NCBI RefSeq assembly: GCF_041146395.1
Contig: NC_090989.1
Coordinates: forward strand, 242,100,843-242,164,842
Direction of reading: 5' to 3'
DNA length: 64,000 bases
Source of the DNA: Eulemur rufifrons
Taxonomy: Eukaryota > Chordata > Mammalia > Primates > Lemuridae
The notes under the pieces were generated by a model. It had not been told where the DNA came from. It did no database searches and saw only the letters and a program-made list of their open reading frames with translations. Made by a program: the position numbers and the translations under genes. Shown here one piece after another: positions 1 to 11,919 of the stretch; the stretch's first letter is position 1, and the number at the start of each line of letters is the position of its first letter.

Positions 1-330
1 AAGGACCAGGCCTATATTCAGAGAAATTAAGACTCATTTAATAATTTTGTTTATATCTAAATTAATATAAATTTATTACTAGATAACTTAAATATTTAGC
101 TAACCATAAGCTTCCTTTTCCTGTCATTACCAGAACTGGATATGATGTATAAGATTTTTGTTCAAAACATTGTTGATTCTTTGAAGAGACCACAGGAAAC
201 ATTCTGACACAAAAGACTCTAAATCCTTAGGCTCAAATGGTTATGTTTTGTATAAGTTTCTCAATGCTTACAGATAAGTTAATTTTGCAAACTTGCCTTT
301 GGTATTTTTGTTTCTGTTCTTATGTTACCT

Positions 331-700
331 AAAGGGTTTTACAGGATTGATAGTGATTGAGGTTCCCATTTCACAAGACATGACATTCAGCAATGGGCAA
401 CAGAACAAAATATAGATTGGAGATTGCACCTGCATATAATACAACAGGGACAGCTCTAATAATAAAAAAAAAAGTGTTGTGATCCTACAGCTATTAAGTT
501 ATAAGGAATTGCTAGTTGGGAACATTTGTTTAGGATTAAATCTGTTTCTGATGAGCCCCGATAGGTTGGCACAAGGAGCTAGCACACTCCTGTGAGCCCG
601 TAGGGGATCTCAAGTACCTGTACCAAAGGCTGCCTCCCAAAAACAGCAAGAAAGCTAACTAACACTCTCATTCAAATGACTAATACAAATGTGCTTACTT
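331..700 (+). mobile_element. Degraded endogenous retrovirus fragment, integrase-like
   Basis: About 45 codons from 331 read as the core of a retroviral integrase: an Asp-containing block, then a His-Phe-Thr segment and a Gln-Gln-Trp-Ala segment in the order seen in ERV pol genes. An in-frame stop breaks the block, and three consecutive stops end it near 460. A short hydrophobic open stretch follows near 678-780 and could be the start of an envelope leader, but that is weak. No LTR was recognised beside it and the unit is inactive. The L1 fragment at 1094 cuts off what follows. Confidence 0.5.
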
Positions 701-1093
701 TTCTTTTCTTAATCTTTGTTGGCATTTTCCTAATAATCTACTGGTTATTGTTACTTTGCTTGCTTCCTAGTGGCTGGAATCAAGTCACTTGCTGAAGCAT
801 AGTTATTAATTAAACTTGTATTTTGCCTTACTTGTTCAGCATGTTTACATTATACTCCCTCCTCCCCCTGGAAAAGACCTTTTCTGTCCATCTTGGATCT
901 AAGAGAATAACAACGTTGCATTTTAGCTAAACAGGGAAGGGTATGGGCTGTTGCAAACACATCTTGTTGTGTTTATATTAATGTTTCAGGGGAAGTATAG
1001 CAAAAGACAAACATCATCCTTCAACAGGCTACTTGGCCACGTAACATCAATAACCCCACTGCCCAGATCATCTGGGATTCTATTAAGGGATAT

Positions 1094-2241
1094 TTGTCCA
1101 GCATCATTTTGTCCTTTCCCTTCTTAGGGCCCTTATTAGTTCCTTCTCTTGTCTGATTGCTCTGGCTAGGATTTCTGGTATTATATTGAATAAAAGTGGG
1201 CATCCTTGTCTCGTTCCAGATCTTACAGGAAAGGCTTTCAATTTTTCCCTATTCAGTATAATGTTAGCTGTGGGTTTGTCATATATGGCCTTTATTGTTT
1301 TGAAATATGTTCCTTCTGCATCAATGTTGTTGAGTATTTTTGAGGGATGGTGAATTTTATCAAATGTTTTTTCAGCATCTACTGAAATGATCATATTGTT
1401 TTTGTCCTTGTTTTTATTTATGTGATGTACCATATTTATTGATTTGCATATGTTGAAACCACCCTTGCATCCCTACGACCCACTTGATCACGGTAAATGA
1501 TTTTTTTAATTTGTTGAATTTTGTTTGCTAGGGTTTTTTTTTTTTTTTTTTTGAAGGCTTTTACAACAATGTTCATTGGGGATATTATCCTGAAGTTGTC
1601 TTTTTTTCTTGTATCCTTGTGCAGTTTTGGTATCAAGATAATGCTGGCCTTATAGAATGAGTTTGGAAATATTCCCTCCTCTTCAATTTTTTTGAAGAGG
1701 TTGAGTAGAACTAGTATTAGTTCTTCTTTAAAAGTTTGGCAGAATTCAGCAGTGAAACCATCAGATCCTGGGCTTTTCTCTGATGGGACACTTTTTAGTA
1801 TAGCTTCTATCTTATTACTGTTATTGGTTTGTTCAGGTTTTCTCTTTCTTCATGATTCAATTTTGGTAAGTTGTATGTATCCAGGAATTTATCTATTTCT
1901 TACAGGTTTTCCAACTTGCTGGCATATTGTTGTTCAGAATGGTATCTAATGATTCTTTGTATTTCTGTGGTCTCAGTTGTTATGTCTCCTTTGTTTGCTT
2001 CTGATTTTATTTATTTGGATCTTCTCCCTTTCTTTCTTAGTCAGCTAAAGGTTTGGTGATTTGTTTTTCTTTTCAAAAAACAACTTTTTGTTTTGTTGAT
2101 CATTTGTATTTTTTTCTATCTCAACTTCATTTATTTCTGCTCTGATCTTTATTGTATCTTTTCTTCTACTAAATTTGGGTTTGAGTTGTTCTTGATTTTC
2201 TAGTTCCTTGAGGTGCATTGTTAGGTTGTTTACTTGAAGTC
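1094..2241 (-). mobile_element. L1 LINE fragment (ORF2 reverse-transcriptase region), minus strand
   Basis: Read on the minus strand, this is the middle of L1 ORF2. Visible are the RT motif containing [12 protein letters not shown] and, further on, SGTRQGCPL, both diagnostic of LINE-1 reverse transcriptase. Frameshifts and a T20-type homopolymer at about 1533-1552 break the frame into pieces of 109, 66 and fewer residues. Neither the 5' UTR/ORF1 nor the poly(A) end is present, so this is an internal fragment, dead and probably old. Confidence 0.85.
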
Positions 2242-2389
2242 CAAAGATAATTGAGAATTAGACTGGCCATAATGGGGAAGTTTTAACCTAGACAAAGTTG
2301 TTCACTTATGAAGTGCATTGGAAAATAAGGGATTCTCAATGTCTCAGGAATAATGGAGTGGAGTTTTAATTGTCATGGAGAACCCTCTA

Positions 2390-3022
2390 AAAGACTGAAT
2401 GAATCAAAACTTGCCTCTCTAAAAGACTTCTTACAAAATGCAAATGAATGCTTAAGCAACTGACTGATGATGAAACAAAAAAGTACACTGGCTGACTTAA
2501 CTCCAGCTGCTCCTTTTCTATATCCTTCTCTCTGTCCTCCTCTGCCTAATAACTCTATATCTACTGGCCATTTCACTGAGTAACCTTCTACTCTGAAGAC
2601 CAAAAAAAAAAGTTAGGCAAATGCCTTATAAAGTCAGACCCTCAGATGAACTAGGCCTGCTTTCTTTAACTACTTTAATGTACGGTCAAAAATCTAAGCT
2701 CAGAGGCCAGGTGCGGTGGCTCACGCCTGTAATCCTAGCACTCTGGGAGTCTGAGGCAGGAGGATTGCTGCAGGTCAGGAGTTTGAGACCAGCCTGAGCA
2801 AGAGCAAGACCCCATCTCTCCTAAAAATATAAAGAAATTAGCTGGACAACTAAAAATATATAGAAAAAAATTAGCCGGGCGTGGTGGTGCATGCCTGTAG
2901 TCCCAGCTACTCGGGAGGCTGAGGCAGAAAGATTGCTTAAGCCCAGGGATTTGAGGTTGCTGTGAGGTAGGCTGACTGATGCCACTGCACTCTACCTGGG
3001 GCAACAGAGTGAGACTCTGTCT

Positions 3023-3063
<41 letters not shown>

Positions 3064-3200
3064 AAGCTAGAAACAATAGTAAAAGACTTCCCTAACCCTA
3101 AGGAAAACACTCACAAACCTTCTGAAGTTTTCCATGATAAGTCCAGGCATAGAAAATACTTTATCTGCCCTATTTATCCATGGACTCCATTCTGAACTCA
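2390..3200 (+). mobile_element. Possible ERV gag remnant split by an Alu
   Basis: Short stretches on both sides of the Alu at 2705-3060 translate to segments resembling retroviral gag: a Pro/Tyr-rich stretch near 2505-2545, and a Lys-Asp-Phe-Pro-Asn-Pro-type capsid start at about 3083. Stops and frameshifts are frequent. The gag-like piece lies downstream of the integrase-like piece at 331, the reverse of proviral order, so these are two insertions or a rearranged one. The match is by eye only. Confidence 0.35.
2705..3060 (+). mobile_element. Alu, lemur-type dimer with long poly(A)
   Basis: Full 7SL-derived dimer, starting at the 'ggccaggtgcggtggctcac' head and ending in an A tail of about 38 bases. 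The left arm has 'cctgagcaagagc'. The linker holds a duplicated A-rich/AGCTGG segment before the right arm, as in lemur Alus. Near-copies of 'ctaagct' flank it (about 2693 and 3062), consistent with a target-site duplication. The low divergence and intact tail suggest a fairly recent insertion. Confidence 0.93.
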
Positions 3201-3204
3201 TTAA

Positions 3205-5180
3205 TATAGTTTAAAGAAATAAACTGAAGGGGAAGCCACTGATCTAGCTGAATTAGTCCCCAAAATATGCCTATCTGGCCTAAGAATTATTTTGAGGTAG
3301 TTATTTTGATGCCTTTTTGTAAGAGAAATTTACATCTATAAAAGTCTGTATATGTAAGGGTGTCTTCCTCTCCACACTAGGAAGAAAAGGAGGACTAAAT
3401 CACTAGAGACTCTTAATCAGTGCAGAAGGTGTGGGACTTCTGAAGGCATTGATGATCAATACTTTAGATGTAAATTTGTCCCACATCACTGGGAAGGCTC
3501 ATTCCCCAGCAGTCTCATCCCACGTCAAAGAGAAAGAAGAGAGGTACTATGGCTTAAGAACTTACTGAGGTTTAAAGGCTGAATTGATTGTTAACACAAG
3601 AGGACAGGGCAACAGGATCTCAGTCAGGCCATCTACTGACAAAAGAGCAGTGGTATGTTGGATCATTTCTAAGTGTCTAGCTCTCATGATTTTAGTTTTC
3701 TGTTGCTAACTTTAGACATTTAGAAATACAAAGCATAATCAATTTAAGCATTAAAAATATGATACAAATAAAGACAATTATTAACAAACAATTCGAAATC
3801 CAGATCTGAAAAGTGTTCCTATTCTCAAAGATAACCCAAATAAATATTTCATCTACTTCTTGTCCTGGTCTAAAAAACAAGGTGTTGAAGACTTCTGGTG
3901 ATGAAGATGTCCACTCAAGCAGAGCTGCCTTTTTGAAATAAAAAAATGTGAATCCGTAGGTCACTGCTTTTGAGTTTATCTGCACAAGGACTGATTAACA
4001 ATACCTGACATGGTCCTTCCAAAGTGGTTAGAGGAAGTTTTTTATTTGATGGCATTTCAAATAAACAAAATTTCCAAGTAGGAGGCCACAGTCTTTGATG
4101 TCTTTGTGTCCTGAGAACTCACTGTTAAAGGAATACTATTAATTTAGAACTTTATTCTAGTTGGAATCATTTTTAATATTTGAGTACAAAAAGTGAGCAC
4201 TGGCCCTTTCTTTTTTACACACACAGTTACTATCTAAAGTGTGCAGAGGAAATGAGCTCCTTCTCTGTCCTCCACAGTTCTCATCCTGTGGCTGAAGCTG
4301 CAGCCATCCACCCTCCTCACCAACATACATAGGAATTCATGGTGACCACTTTACACTATAGTGGTAATGCATTCTGTCTGTTTCATATAGTGCGCATGTC
4401 CCTCCTGAATATCTCCATTCTTTCAAAAAATAACAATTCTGGAGTCGTTCTAATTTTATTTTACCAACAATTTAAAAACTAACTTTATTTACCAAAGATT
4501 AATAAAGTCATGTGAACTTGAAAAGCACTTGAGCTTATGAATTTATGAATGCTCATTTATTTGTTACAAATAAATGAGCATTCATGACCATGAGCATGAG
4601 CCTGGTCAAGTTGGTACCATGTAGATAATATGCAAACACAGACATATACCCATGTATACAAAAAATACACATAGATGGAAATAAAAAAATTTTATATCTT
4701 TGATTTTAAAATTTTAGCCATGAGAAAGGTAAAATTCACTAGTTTAAAAGGTCAATTGGATTAAACTGTGCCTCTGTAAAAAGAACAAGTTAAAATTTAT
4801 CTGTCCTACATGGCCAGAGCCTTTACAGAGTTTTAAAGAAAATAGTGTAGCAAATTTACATCTTAAAGCACACAGAGAGAATTTAAAGATTTTCAAGAAG
4901 GAGTTTGGGTGTGTTAGAGGAAGATTAAAAATAGATGCCAAGGAAAGCCAAAATCATAAAACTTCACCACAGGATTTTATAAGGAAACAAAGAGATGAGC
5001 CTAGAGAAAATTCAGAAACCTTTCCAAAATAACCAGCTGAATTCCAGAAAGTCCTATTTTGGAAACCAGTCCAGTTATATAGATGGCTTTTTAATTTATT
5101 AATAGTTTCCATCCATGTTCCTCGAATTTGTGATACAAAGAACAATGTATGGCCAATGAAGAGCTTATGTTTAATTTAGG
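3205..5180. other. Intergenic, no gene recognised
   Basis: AT-rich sequence with only short ORFs and no recognisable coding motif. It contains the perfect inverted repeat at 4545-4585. Parts may be further ERV debris, but I could not identify them. Confidence 0.6.
4545..4585. repeat. Perfect inverted repeat, 20-bp arms, 1-nt centre
   Basis: Positions 4545-4564 and 4566-4585 are exact reverse complements around a single T at 4565. The pairing ends outside the arms (4544 t, 4586 g). It is AT-rich and could extrude as a cruciform or form a hairpin in RNA. No transposon family was recognised. Confidence 0.95.
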
Positions 5181-5189
5181 AACTGACCC

Positions 5190-5350
5190 TTCTTTTTTCC
5201 TTCTAAAAATCCATGTGTAACTGCTGCTAATTTAGACATGTATTCAGGGCAACTTGAATCTGTGTCTCCAGGGTTGCAGTTCTCAAATTTGGCCCAAATA
5301 AACTCTCTACTTATATTAATTTTGCCTCAGTTTCTTTTTTTAGGTCAACA
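5190..5350 (+). mobile_element. Possible ERV LTR R/U5-like end
   Basis: The sequence has the layout of an LTR 3' part: a 'gcagttctcaa' segment, an AATAAA-containing 'caaataaactctc' at about 5296, a T-rich/GCCTCAG stretch, then 'aggtcaacacatctgg'. No matching second LTR was seen. This is a tentative reading from composition and layout. Confidence 0.35.
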
Positions 5351-5469
5351 CATCTGGTACAAATTAGCAGGATTCAGAGTGATCTCCCCTTTAAAACTTT
5401 AAAGTGCCAAAGTTTACCTTTTAACATCTGACACTAACTGGGTGTTCAATAATTAATTCATTTCTGACA

Positions 5470-6125
5470 CTAACTGCTCAGAGCTAGCACAGACCTCCAT
5501 GAGTCAAGGACTCAGTTTCACAAGACTTCCCCAACTTCAGACGGTTATGGATGGCTACTTATACTTCTGCCCAGCTGACTATAAATTTGAGGGCTCCTCC
5601 AACCTCTCCCTCACTCAACAATTTACTAGGATGATTCACAGAACTCAGGAAAACCCTGTACTTATGTTTGCCAGGTTATTATAAAAGAAACAACTCAGGA
5701 ACAGCCAAATGGAAGAGATTCATAGAGCAAGGCATGGGGGGTGGTATGGAGCTTCCATACCCTCTCCAGGTGCACCACCTTCCTAGCGCCTCAATGTGTT
5801 CATCAATCCTGAAACTCTCTGAACCCCAAAGTTGAGAGGTTTCTATGGATGTTTCATCACATGGGCATGATTGATTAAATCACTAGCCATTGGTGATTGA
5901 ACCTTATTTCTACCCCCTACCCTGCATCCCCAGAGGTGAGGAGGGGAGCTGAAAGGTCCAACCCTCTTATGTTGGCTTTCTGGTGAGCCCCCAATTTTAA
6001 TCCATCTAAGAGACCCTGCCATGAGTCATCTCATTAGCATACAAAAGAGACTCTTATCGCTCAGGAAATTCTAAGGGTTTTAGAAGCTCTGTACCAGGAA
6101 GCTGGCCAAAGACCAAATATATTTT
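5470..6125. mobile_element. Ancient LTR-like repeat (ERVL type suspected)
   Basis: Several blocks are familiar from a common mammalian LTR family: an 'agccaaatggaagag..catagagcaaggcatgggg' run at about 5703, a 'gcatgattgattaaatcac' block at about 5865, and a 'cattagcatacaaaagaga' block at about 6030. Order and spacing fit one LTR-length unit. I am confident it is interspersed repeat but unsure of the family. Confidence 0.5.
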
Positions 6126-6129
6126 TTAT

Positions 6130-6940
6130 TAAACAAAAATTACCTATAGTAATATTTGATTTTCAAACCTTGCAAATATAATAGCTACTTAAAATTTAAA
6201 TAAAATTTTAAAGTGTACCAGTTATGTAGTCAAATTCTGATACTTTTCCTCTTACTTTTTCTGGTATCTTAATCTATCATCATTTCTAAAATCCCTGCAC
6301 AATGTCTACCATTGGTGCTCCAACTGGGAAGACACACATTTAAAGAAAAAAATCCAAGAAGTATCTCACAGGTTAAGGTTCCCTTATATACACACTTATC
6401 ACCAAGACATTATCTGCCCCATAGCGAGCCATAGTACACCCCTGACTAATTTCAAAATAGCACTAGCTATCTGTAGCTACCATTTGGAAAAAAGCAATAA
6501 TTTCCTCTACTTGGGGCTCAAATTAATGGCAGGCTATCTGCAATGTTCTAAAACCAGACTAGAAAACAAACATGGTCAAAACATAGGAGTGTAGCCAACA
6601 TGCCAGGGAATGGCTACAACAAATTAAAATCTGACAAATGCTGCCAAGACACCCATAAAAGTATCAGAGGCAACTGCTGCTAAAAGACCATAAAGATGAT
6701 TCTGGAGACCACAGGTCTGTGGAATTCAATAAAATAATAGTCAAAGTGGACAAGAGCAAGAAATAGGACTCAGTAAGAAGCCAACTGTCATTTAGAAAGC
6801 AATTATCTGATAATACAAAGCTCCGTGCCCTCCTATGCCTGACATTCATGTATATATTAAATATTGTATGACTGATAAGATTTGGATTATGTGCCAAAGG
6901 TTATTTGTATTTCAAAAAGGAATTAACTTGCAAAACAATA
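6130..6940. other. Intergenic, nothing recognised
   Basis: AT-rich, with short ORFs only and no repeat family identified by eye. Confidence 0.6.
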
Positions 6941-6946
6941 GAAAGC

Positions 6947-7240
6947 TTTAATTCATCCAACAAATATTTGCTGGGCACCTACTCTGGGGACCTGATGGTA
7001 TGTAAAACAGAAACTTTTGCTGCTCTGATAGAATTTAGGGTCTAGAGGTGAGACCAAATGTTAATCAAACACCAACCAGCACTTGTGTAATTGCAAACTG
7101 AGCTAAGTGTGTGTTCCAGAAAAAAAAAAAAGGAAAATGGTTCTGTGAGAGTTTATATCAAAGATCCTGATCAACGAAGTATCCGTAGGAAATAATCATT
7201 AAACTGAGATCTGAAGAAAGAGTTGGGTTGATTAACTGGA
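6947..7240 (+). mobile_element. L2 LINE 3' fragment
   Basis: It begins with the L2-type 'ttcatccaacaaatatttgctgggcacctac' layout and continues through a 'gaatttagggtctagagg' block to 'ctgagatctgaagaaagag', as in L2 3' ends. Divergent and ancient. Confidence 0.7.
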
Positions 7241-7267
7241 GTCTTAAAATGAAACCAGTTTTTTGCC

Positions 7268-7511
7268 ACAGGGTTGGTATGTATCACTTTGCCAGGGCTT
7301 CCATCAAAGTATCACAAACCGAGTGGCTTAAATAATAAAAATGTGCTGTCTTTAAGTTCTAGAAGCTACACATCTGAGATAAAGCTGTTGGTAAGGTTGT
7401 TTCCTTCTGAGGATGCTGAGGAAGAATCTGTTCCATGCCTCTCCACTAGATTCTGGTGGTTTGCTGGAAATCTTTGGTGTCCCTTGGCTTGTATTAATAG
7501 ATCTCTGCCTT
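7268..7511 (-). mobile_element. MLT1-type MaLR LTR, minus strand, outer part
   Basis: It matches the reverse complement of the MLT1 3' half: 'ttgccagggcttccatcaaag', 'gagtggcttaaataat' and 'gttctagaagct' blocks in order. It is interrupted near 7511 and resumes at about 7960. Confidence 0.75.
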
Positions 7512-7808
7512 TGTTATGGACTGAATGTTAACTCCCCCCAAGATTCATGCACTGAAATCTTATCCCCCAATGTGATGGTTTTGGAAGGTGGGGCTTTTGA
7601 GAAGTAATTAGATTATGATAATGAAGCCCTCATAAATGGGACTAGTGCTGTTATAAAAGAGACTCCAGAGAGCGCTCTTGCCTCTTCTGTCATGTGAGGA
7701 CACAGCAATACAGGGGCCATCTATAAAGTAGGAAGTGAGCCCTCACCCTAGATACACTAAACCTGGCAGTGGCTTCATCTTGGACTTCCTAGCCTCCAGA
7801 ACTGTGAG
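7512..7808 (+). mobile_element. Second MLT1/MaLR LTR, plus strand, nested
   Basis: It starts with TGTTATGGACTGAATG, typical of the 5' end of MLT1-type LTRs. It continues through 'ggtggggcttttgagaag', 'ttataaaagagac', 'catgtgaggacacag' and 'ttggacttcctagcctccag'. It is truncated just after 'gaactgtgagg'. The orientation is opposite to the surrounding LTR. Confidence 0.75.
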
Positions 7809-7935
7809 GACCAGTTTAACAAATTCTTTTAATATGGGGATTTGTTCTGTGAAGTTTGGATTCAGTTGAGGGGCCATACTTGGGGATTTGGAGGGCCACA
7901 TGTGGCCTTGAGGCTGCAAGGGCCCCACCCTTGAA
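7809..7935. mobile_element. hAT-Charlie-like MITE half
   Basis: It contains 'tttgttctgtgaagtttgga', 'ggagggccacatgtggcctt' and 'gaggctgcaagggcccc', blocks typical of one half of a palindromic hAT-Charlie non-autonomous element. The other half is absent. Confidence 0.5.
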
Positions 7936-7959
7936 TGGTATTTTTGTTCTACCAGCCCA

Positions 7960-8225
7960 AACAGACGGAGACAATCTTCATCTTCATATGGTGTTCTTCC
8001 TGTGTGTGTATCTGTGTCTAAATTTCCTCTTTCTATAAGGACACCACTCATATTTGATTAGGGGTCCACCCTAAACCAGTATGACCTTATCTTAACCAAT
8101 TGTGTTAGCAATGACCCTATTACCCAACAAGAGCATGTTTTGAAGTACTGAAGGCTTGAACTTAAACTTATGTATTAAGTTTAACTTGAACTTATGTATT
8201 GTGTGGGGACACAGTTCAACCCATA
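7960..8225 (-). mobile_element. MLT1-type MaLR LTR, minus strand, remainder
   Basis: Continuation of the minus-strand MLT1: 'ctgtgtctaaatttcctctt', 'ataaggacaccactcat', 'gattaggggtccaccctaa' and the terminal 'gacacagttcaaccca'. It holds a local tandem duplication of a 'gaacttatgtatt' unit at about 8158-8200. Confidence 0.75.
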
Positions 8226-8229
8226 CCTG

Positions 8230-9420
8230 TTGGGGAAGAGACAATGGGAAATGGGGGCTGTGGAGGTGTCTCAAATTCACCTCCTGACCTTTTAGCTGGG
8301 TTGGTCATAAGAGAGAATAATAAACTTCCACTTGAGAGGGATGCAGGAAATTCAATGTCCTCAAAGGAGAGTTGGATTGTGTTTATACCAACAAAAGGGC
8401 AGAAACTGAGAAGAGGTCGAGGCCATGGGGGCATTAAGTGATTATGGAGAAGTACCAGGGAGCACAGTGGAAAGTTTGGGAGGTGAGAGAGGTTTGAGTT
8501 AAGAACAAGGAAGTATAGAGCATTATGGAGATGATGGGGAGGTAAAGGAAATTGATCATGATAGCTTTAAGCTCAAATGTTTTCTTGTGAAAGGCCAAAG
8601 GATCTAGACCACCCAGTCCAGAGCAATGCCAGGCCCAATGGGCATAGTCTCTATTCTCCTGACCAGAACTGAAATAAAATATTGGCTCCAACATTCACTG
8701 GTTGTATGTGTTTGGGCCAGTTATAGTACCTCCCTAAACCTCAGCTTCCTCATTTCTAAAATAGGTATAGTAATAGCCCTTAGTTAAGGAAGCTTGTGTA
8801 GATCTCAGTATCACTATTGAAGGCCTGGTAGGTTCTCATGCCCTCAATAAATTATGTGATCTCTCAGATATTCTATTTTCTGATTTTATAATTGGCACAG
8901 TAATTTTGTAGGAGGTTATAGCAACAATTTATGAAGATCTTATTTATGAAAGCATTTGAAAAATAGAAAATTCACACTAATTTTCTCTAGTTACGTTGAA
9001 TGAAGATTTTGTTCTGTGACTGTGTGTGAATGTACCATGGGAGGATTCATGAGGAAGGCAGCCCCACTCCATTCTATCTCTCTCCTCTTCCCCAGAGTCA
9101 GTTCATCCTGTGTGCCGATTTATCTTTCTTAATCCACCTGGTCCTATTAAGAGGTCATTTCTGTTAGTATCTCCACCCCATTTTATGGAAGAGAAATCTT
9201 GTCTGGATTTTCCTAATGGCCACAAAAGTCAGATTCTTACCCTCTTTGGGTTTATGGAAAAATTCATATCCAGTTATAGGGCTCCAGTTTTATTGCTCAG
9301 AAATTACAGATGTTTTAGACTGATCTTTCAAGAGCCTTTATCTTTAGGGCAGATCTCTATAAAATCAATCTCTGATCCTGTGTGCCTTTCCCCCCCTATA
9401 TCCTAGAAGAAAAAGCAATG
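8230..9420. other. Intergenic; one MIR fragment, no gene
   Basis: A MIR-like core (plus orientation) lies at about 8690-8830 around 'cctcagcttcctcatttctaaaataggtat', with the usual second half. The rest shows nothing recognisable. Confidence 0.55.
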
Positions 9421-9427
9421 TATTAGG

Positions 9428-11680
9428 CAATGTAGTGGGTTGAATAGAGTCTCCGACAAAGATATGCTCAAGTCTTAACCCCGAGTATCTGTGAATAGTG
9501 ACAGTAAAATGATCAGTGGCTGCTAAAGGTTTGGGAGGAGCAGGGAAAGACTGAAAAGGTGAAGCACTGGGCATACTTTAGAGCAGTGAAATTATTCTAT
9601 ATACTGTAATTGTATGTACATGACACTATGCATTTTTCAAAGCCTAGTGGAATTTACAATACAAAAAGTGAACTTTAACGTATGCAAAATTTAGAAATCA
9701 TTTAGGAAGTCAGGAAATTCCAGGATGAAGTACAGAATGTAATAAGATATTCTAACTGTATTACAAATGTATGAGACAACCTCACCCTTGGTGGTGGCAG
9801 AAGTGCTGACCTAAGTAACTTCTGGAAATGAGTGGAATCTGTAAGACTAAAGGAAAAGAAGCTGTTCATAAGCATCATACTCTAGTTTTTCATGGAGATG
9901 CAGATTAATATTTCTAATGCTTCTATAAAAGTATACTGAAATTGAGCAATGAAGTAAATTATGGTAAATTGTGGATAGTAGGGGGCTGTTTCTCACTGTT
10001 GGAGTTCACAGCTAAGCAAGCAGAGGAGGCTAAAAAGACCCATGTGGTAATGGGTCACAGCTGGATACATTAATATTAAATCATGTTCAGCTTAACATAG
10101 CTACAGATGGCTACATATAGAAAGATTTATAGATATATGTATATACACGGATGAGTATACATACATATTTTCCTTGAACTGACGGCTGAGAAGGCCTAGA
10201 AGCATAAATACCCCTATGGTAACAAGCACATTGGCAACCAGTTCTTGGTTTATACTACCATTCTCTAACAAAAGGAAACAGGGCTTCTTGGAAAAATTGC
10301 TGGTTCTCAGACTGGGGCAGGAAATATACATGATGAGCCCATAGTATCTTGTAGTGTTGAAAGTAAAGAAGTGGTGAAACAACAACAACAACAACAACAA
10401 ATACATAAAGATGGGGCTATATCAAAGGGATGTACTGAAAGAGCAAATTGAAAGGGCTCCTCATGGCCAGATCTGAAATAATTTGAGCAATAAAAGAAAA
10501 TAGTATTGAATTATAACCCAAGGTATAAAATAAACACCCACGAGTCCATATAGATACAAATAAATAACTGAATAAACAAATAAACTGGGAAGAAGAGACA
10601 ATTTTCCATGCAGAAAAATTCCAATTAATTTATGTAGATACCCTACCTGAAAGGAGGTCAAGCGTAACTCCCCACTCTTTCAGTATGGGCTGCACAAAGT
10701 AACTTTCTTACAAAGAATATAGTATGGAAAGGGGAAAGAAAAGAGTAACTTATGAGGAAAGAACCTGACAGGCACTATCTCAGCAAGGTGATCAGAGCCA
10801 ACATCAACAGGAATAAGTCATGTTGATAGTATGTACTCTTAATATGACACAGTGAAAATGCCTTTTAATTTCTGTAGTCCTCCTTCCAAGAACCCATTAT
10901 CCCAGTCTAAAAATGAGAAACATTTGACTAATTCCAAAAGATTGACATTAACAAAAAACCTAACCCATTCTTCTTAAAGCTGTCAAGGTTATTAAAGCAA
11001 GAAAAAAACTAAAAGCTGTCACAGCTAACAAGAGCCTAAGGAAACATTATGACTAAATGTTACATGATATCCTAGATGGGACCATGGTACACAAAAGGGA
11101 ATTTATGTAAAAACTAAGGAAATTTGATTAAAGCAGGAACTGTAGATAATAATACAAGCATCAGATTGGAAGTAAACATTTTTAACATATATAACCAAGG
11201 ATTAATAATTGCCTTGGAGGAAAAAAGAAAAAAAAAAGAATTATTTGACTATATGAAAAGCATGTAGATAATATTATGTAGAGAATTTTATACTAGTAAA
11301 AACTGAGAACAACTTAAATGTCCATCAACAGGAGAAAGACTAAATAAATGGAACATTGATTCATATAATAGGCTACCTGCAGCAGTTTAAAAGATGAGGA
11401 AGAATTTTTCTGACTTGCAGAAATCTCCAAGACATACTGATGTTTTAGCCACTTACAGAATAATACATATTGTATGAGGCTATTTAAGGGGAAACAACAT
11501 GCACCAAAGCCATGAGTCATTAAGGACTCCCCCACTTTACTGATATCACCAGTTACCTCTGGGGAGAGGAGCAGCAGTGAACAGAAACATTAATTTTATT
11601 CTGTATTGTTTGAATATAAATACATTCATGTATAAACTGTATATTATTTTTTAAAACATCAGAGTTTTGTTTGCTCACAA
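9428..11680 (+). mobile_element. MLT1 scrap followed by L1M-type 3' tail segments
   Basis: 9428-9490 resembles the first 60 bp of an MLT1 LTR. The rest consists of blocks familiar from old L1M 3' regions. They include 'cagtggctgctaaaggtttgggaggag' at about 9514, 'acatgacactatgcattttt' at about 9618, 'gagcctaaggaaacattatgac' at about 11031, 'acttaaatgtccatcaacagg' at about 11312 and 'ctgtattgtttgaatataaa' at about 11601. A (CAA)n run lies at 10379-10400. Internal boundaries are uncertain and no coding capacity remains. Confidence 0.55.
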
Positions 11681-11919
11681 TTATATCCAATCATCCAGCA
11701 CAGCACCTGACAGGTAATGTTTGCTTAGTAAATGAAGTTGAAGGGGATGGTCTTACTGTTAATGTTAAATCCTGTACTGGTGAAATGATGCTCTGGTTAT
11801 GCCTAAATTCTTCCTGCTTCAAGCCCAGCTTGGTTTGGGAATTGCTTGATGAAACTGGAAGGCTGAGCCAGAGGAGCGTGGAGAAGGAATGTACTAGTGT
11901 ACTAGTATGTAATGAATAA

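Noticed and set aside
1104..1636. Reverse-transcriptase ORFs as a functional RT gene
   Set aside because: They are broken pieces of a truncated L1 ORF2 with frameshifts and no flanking ORF1 or tail.
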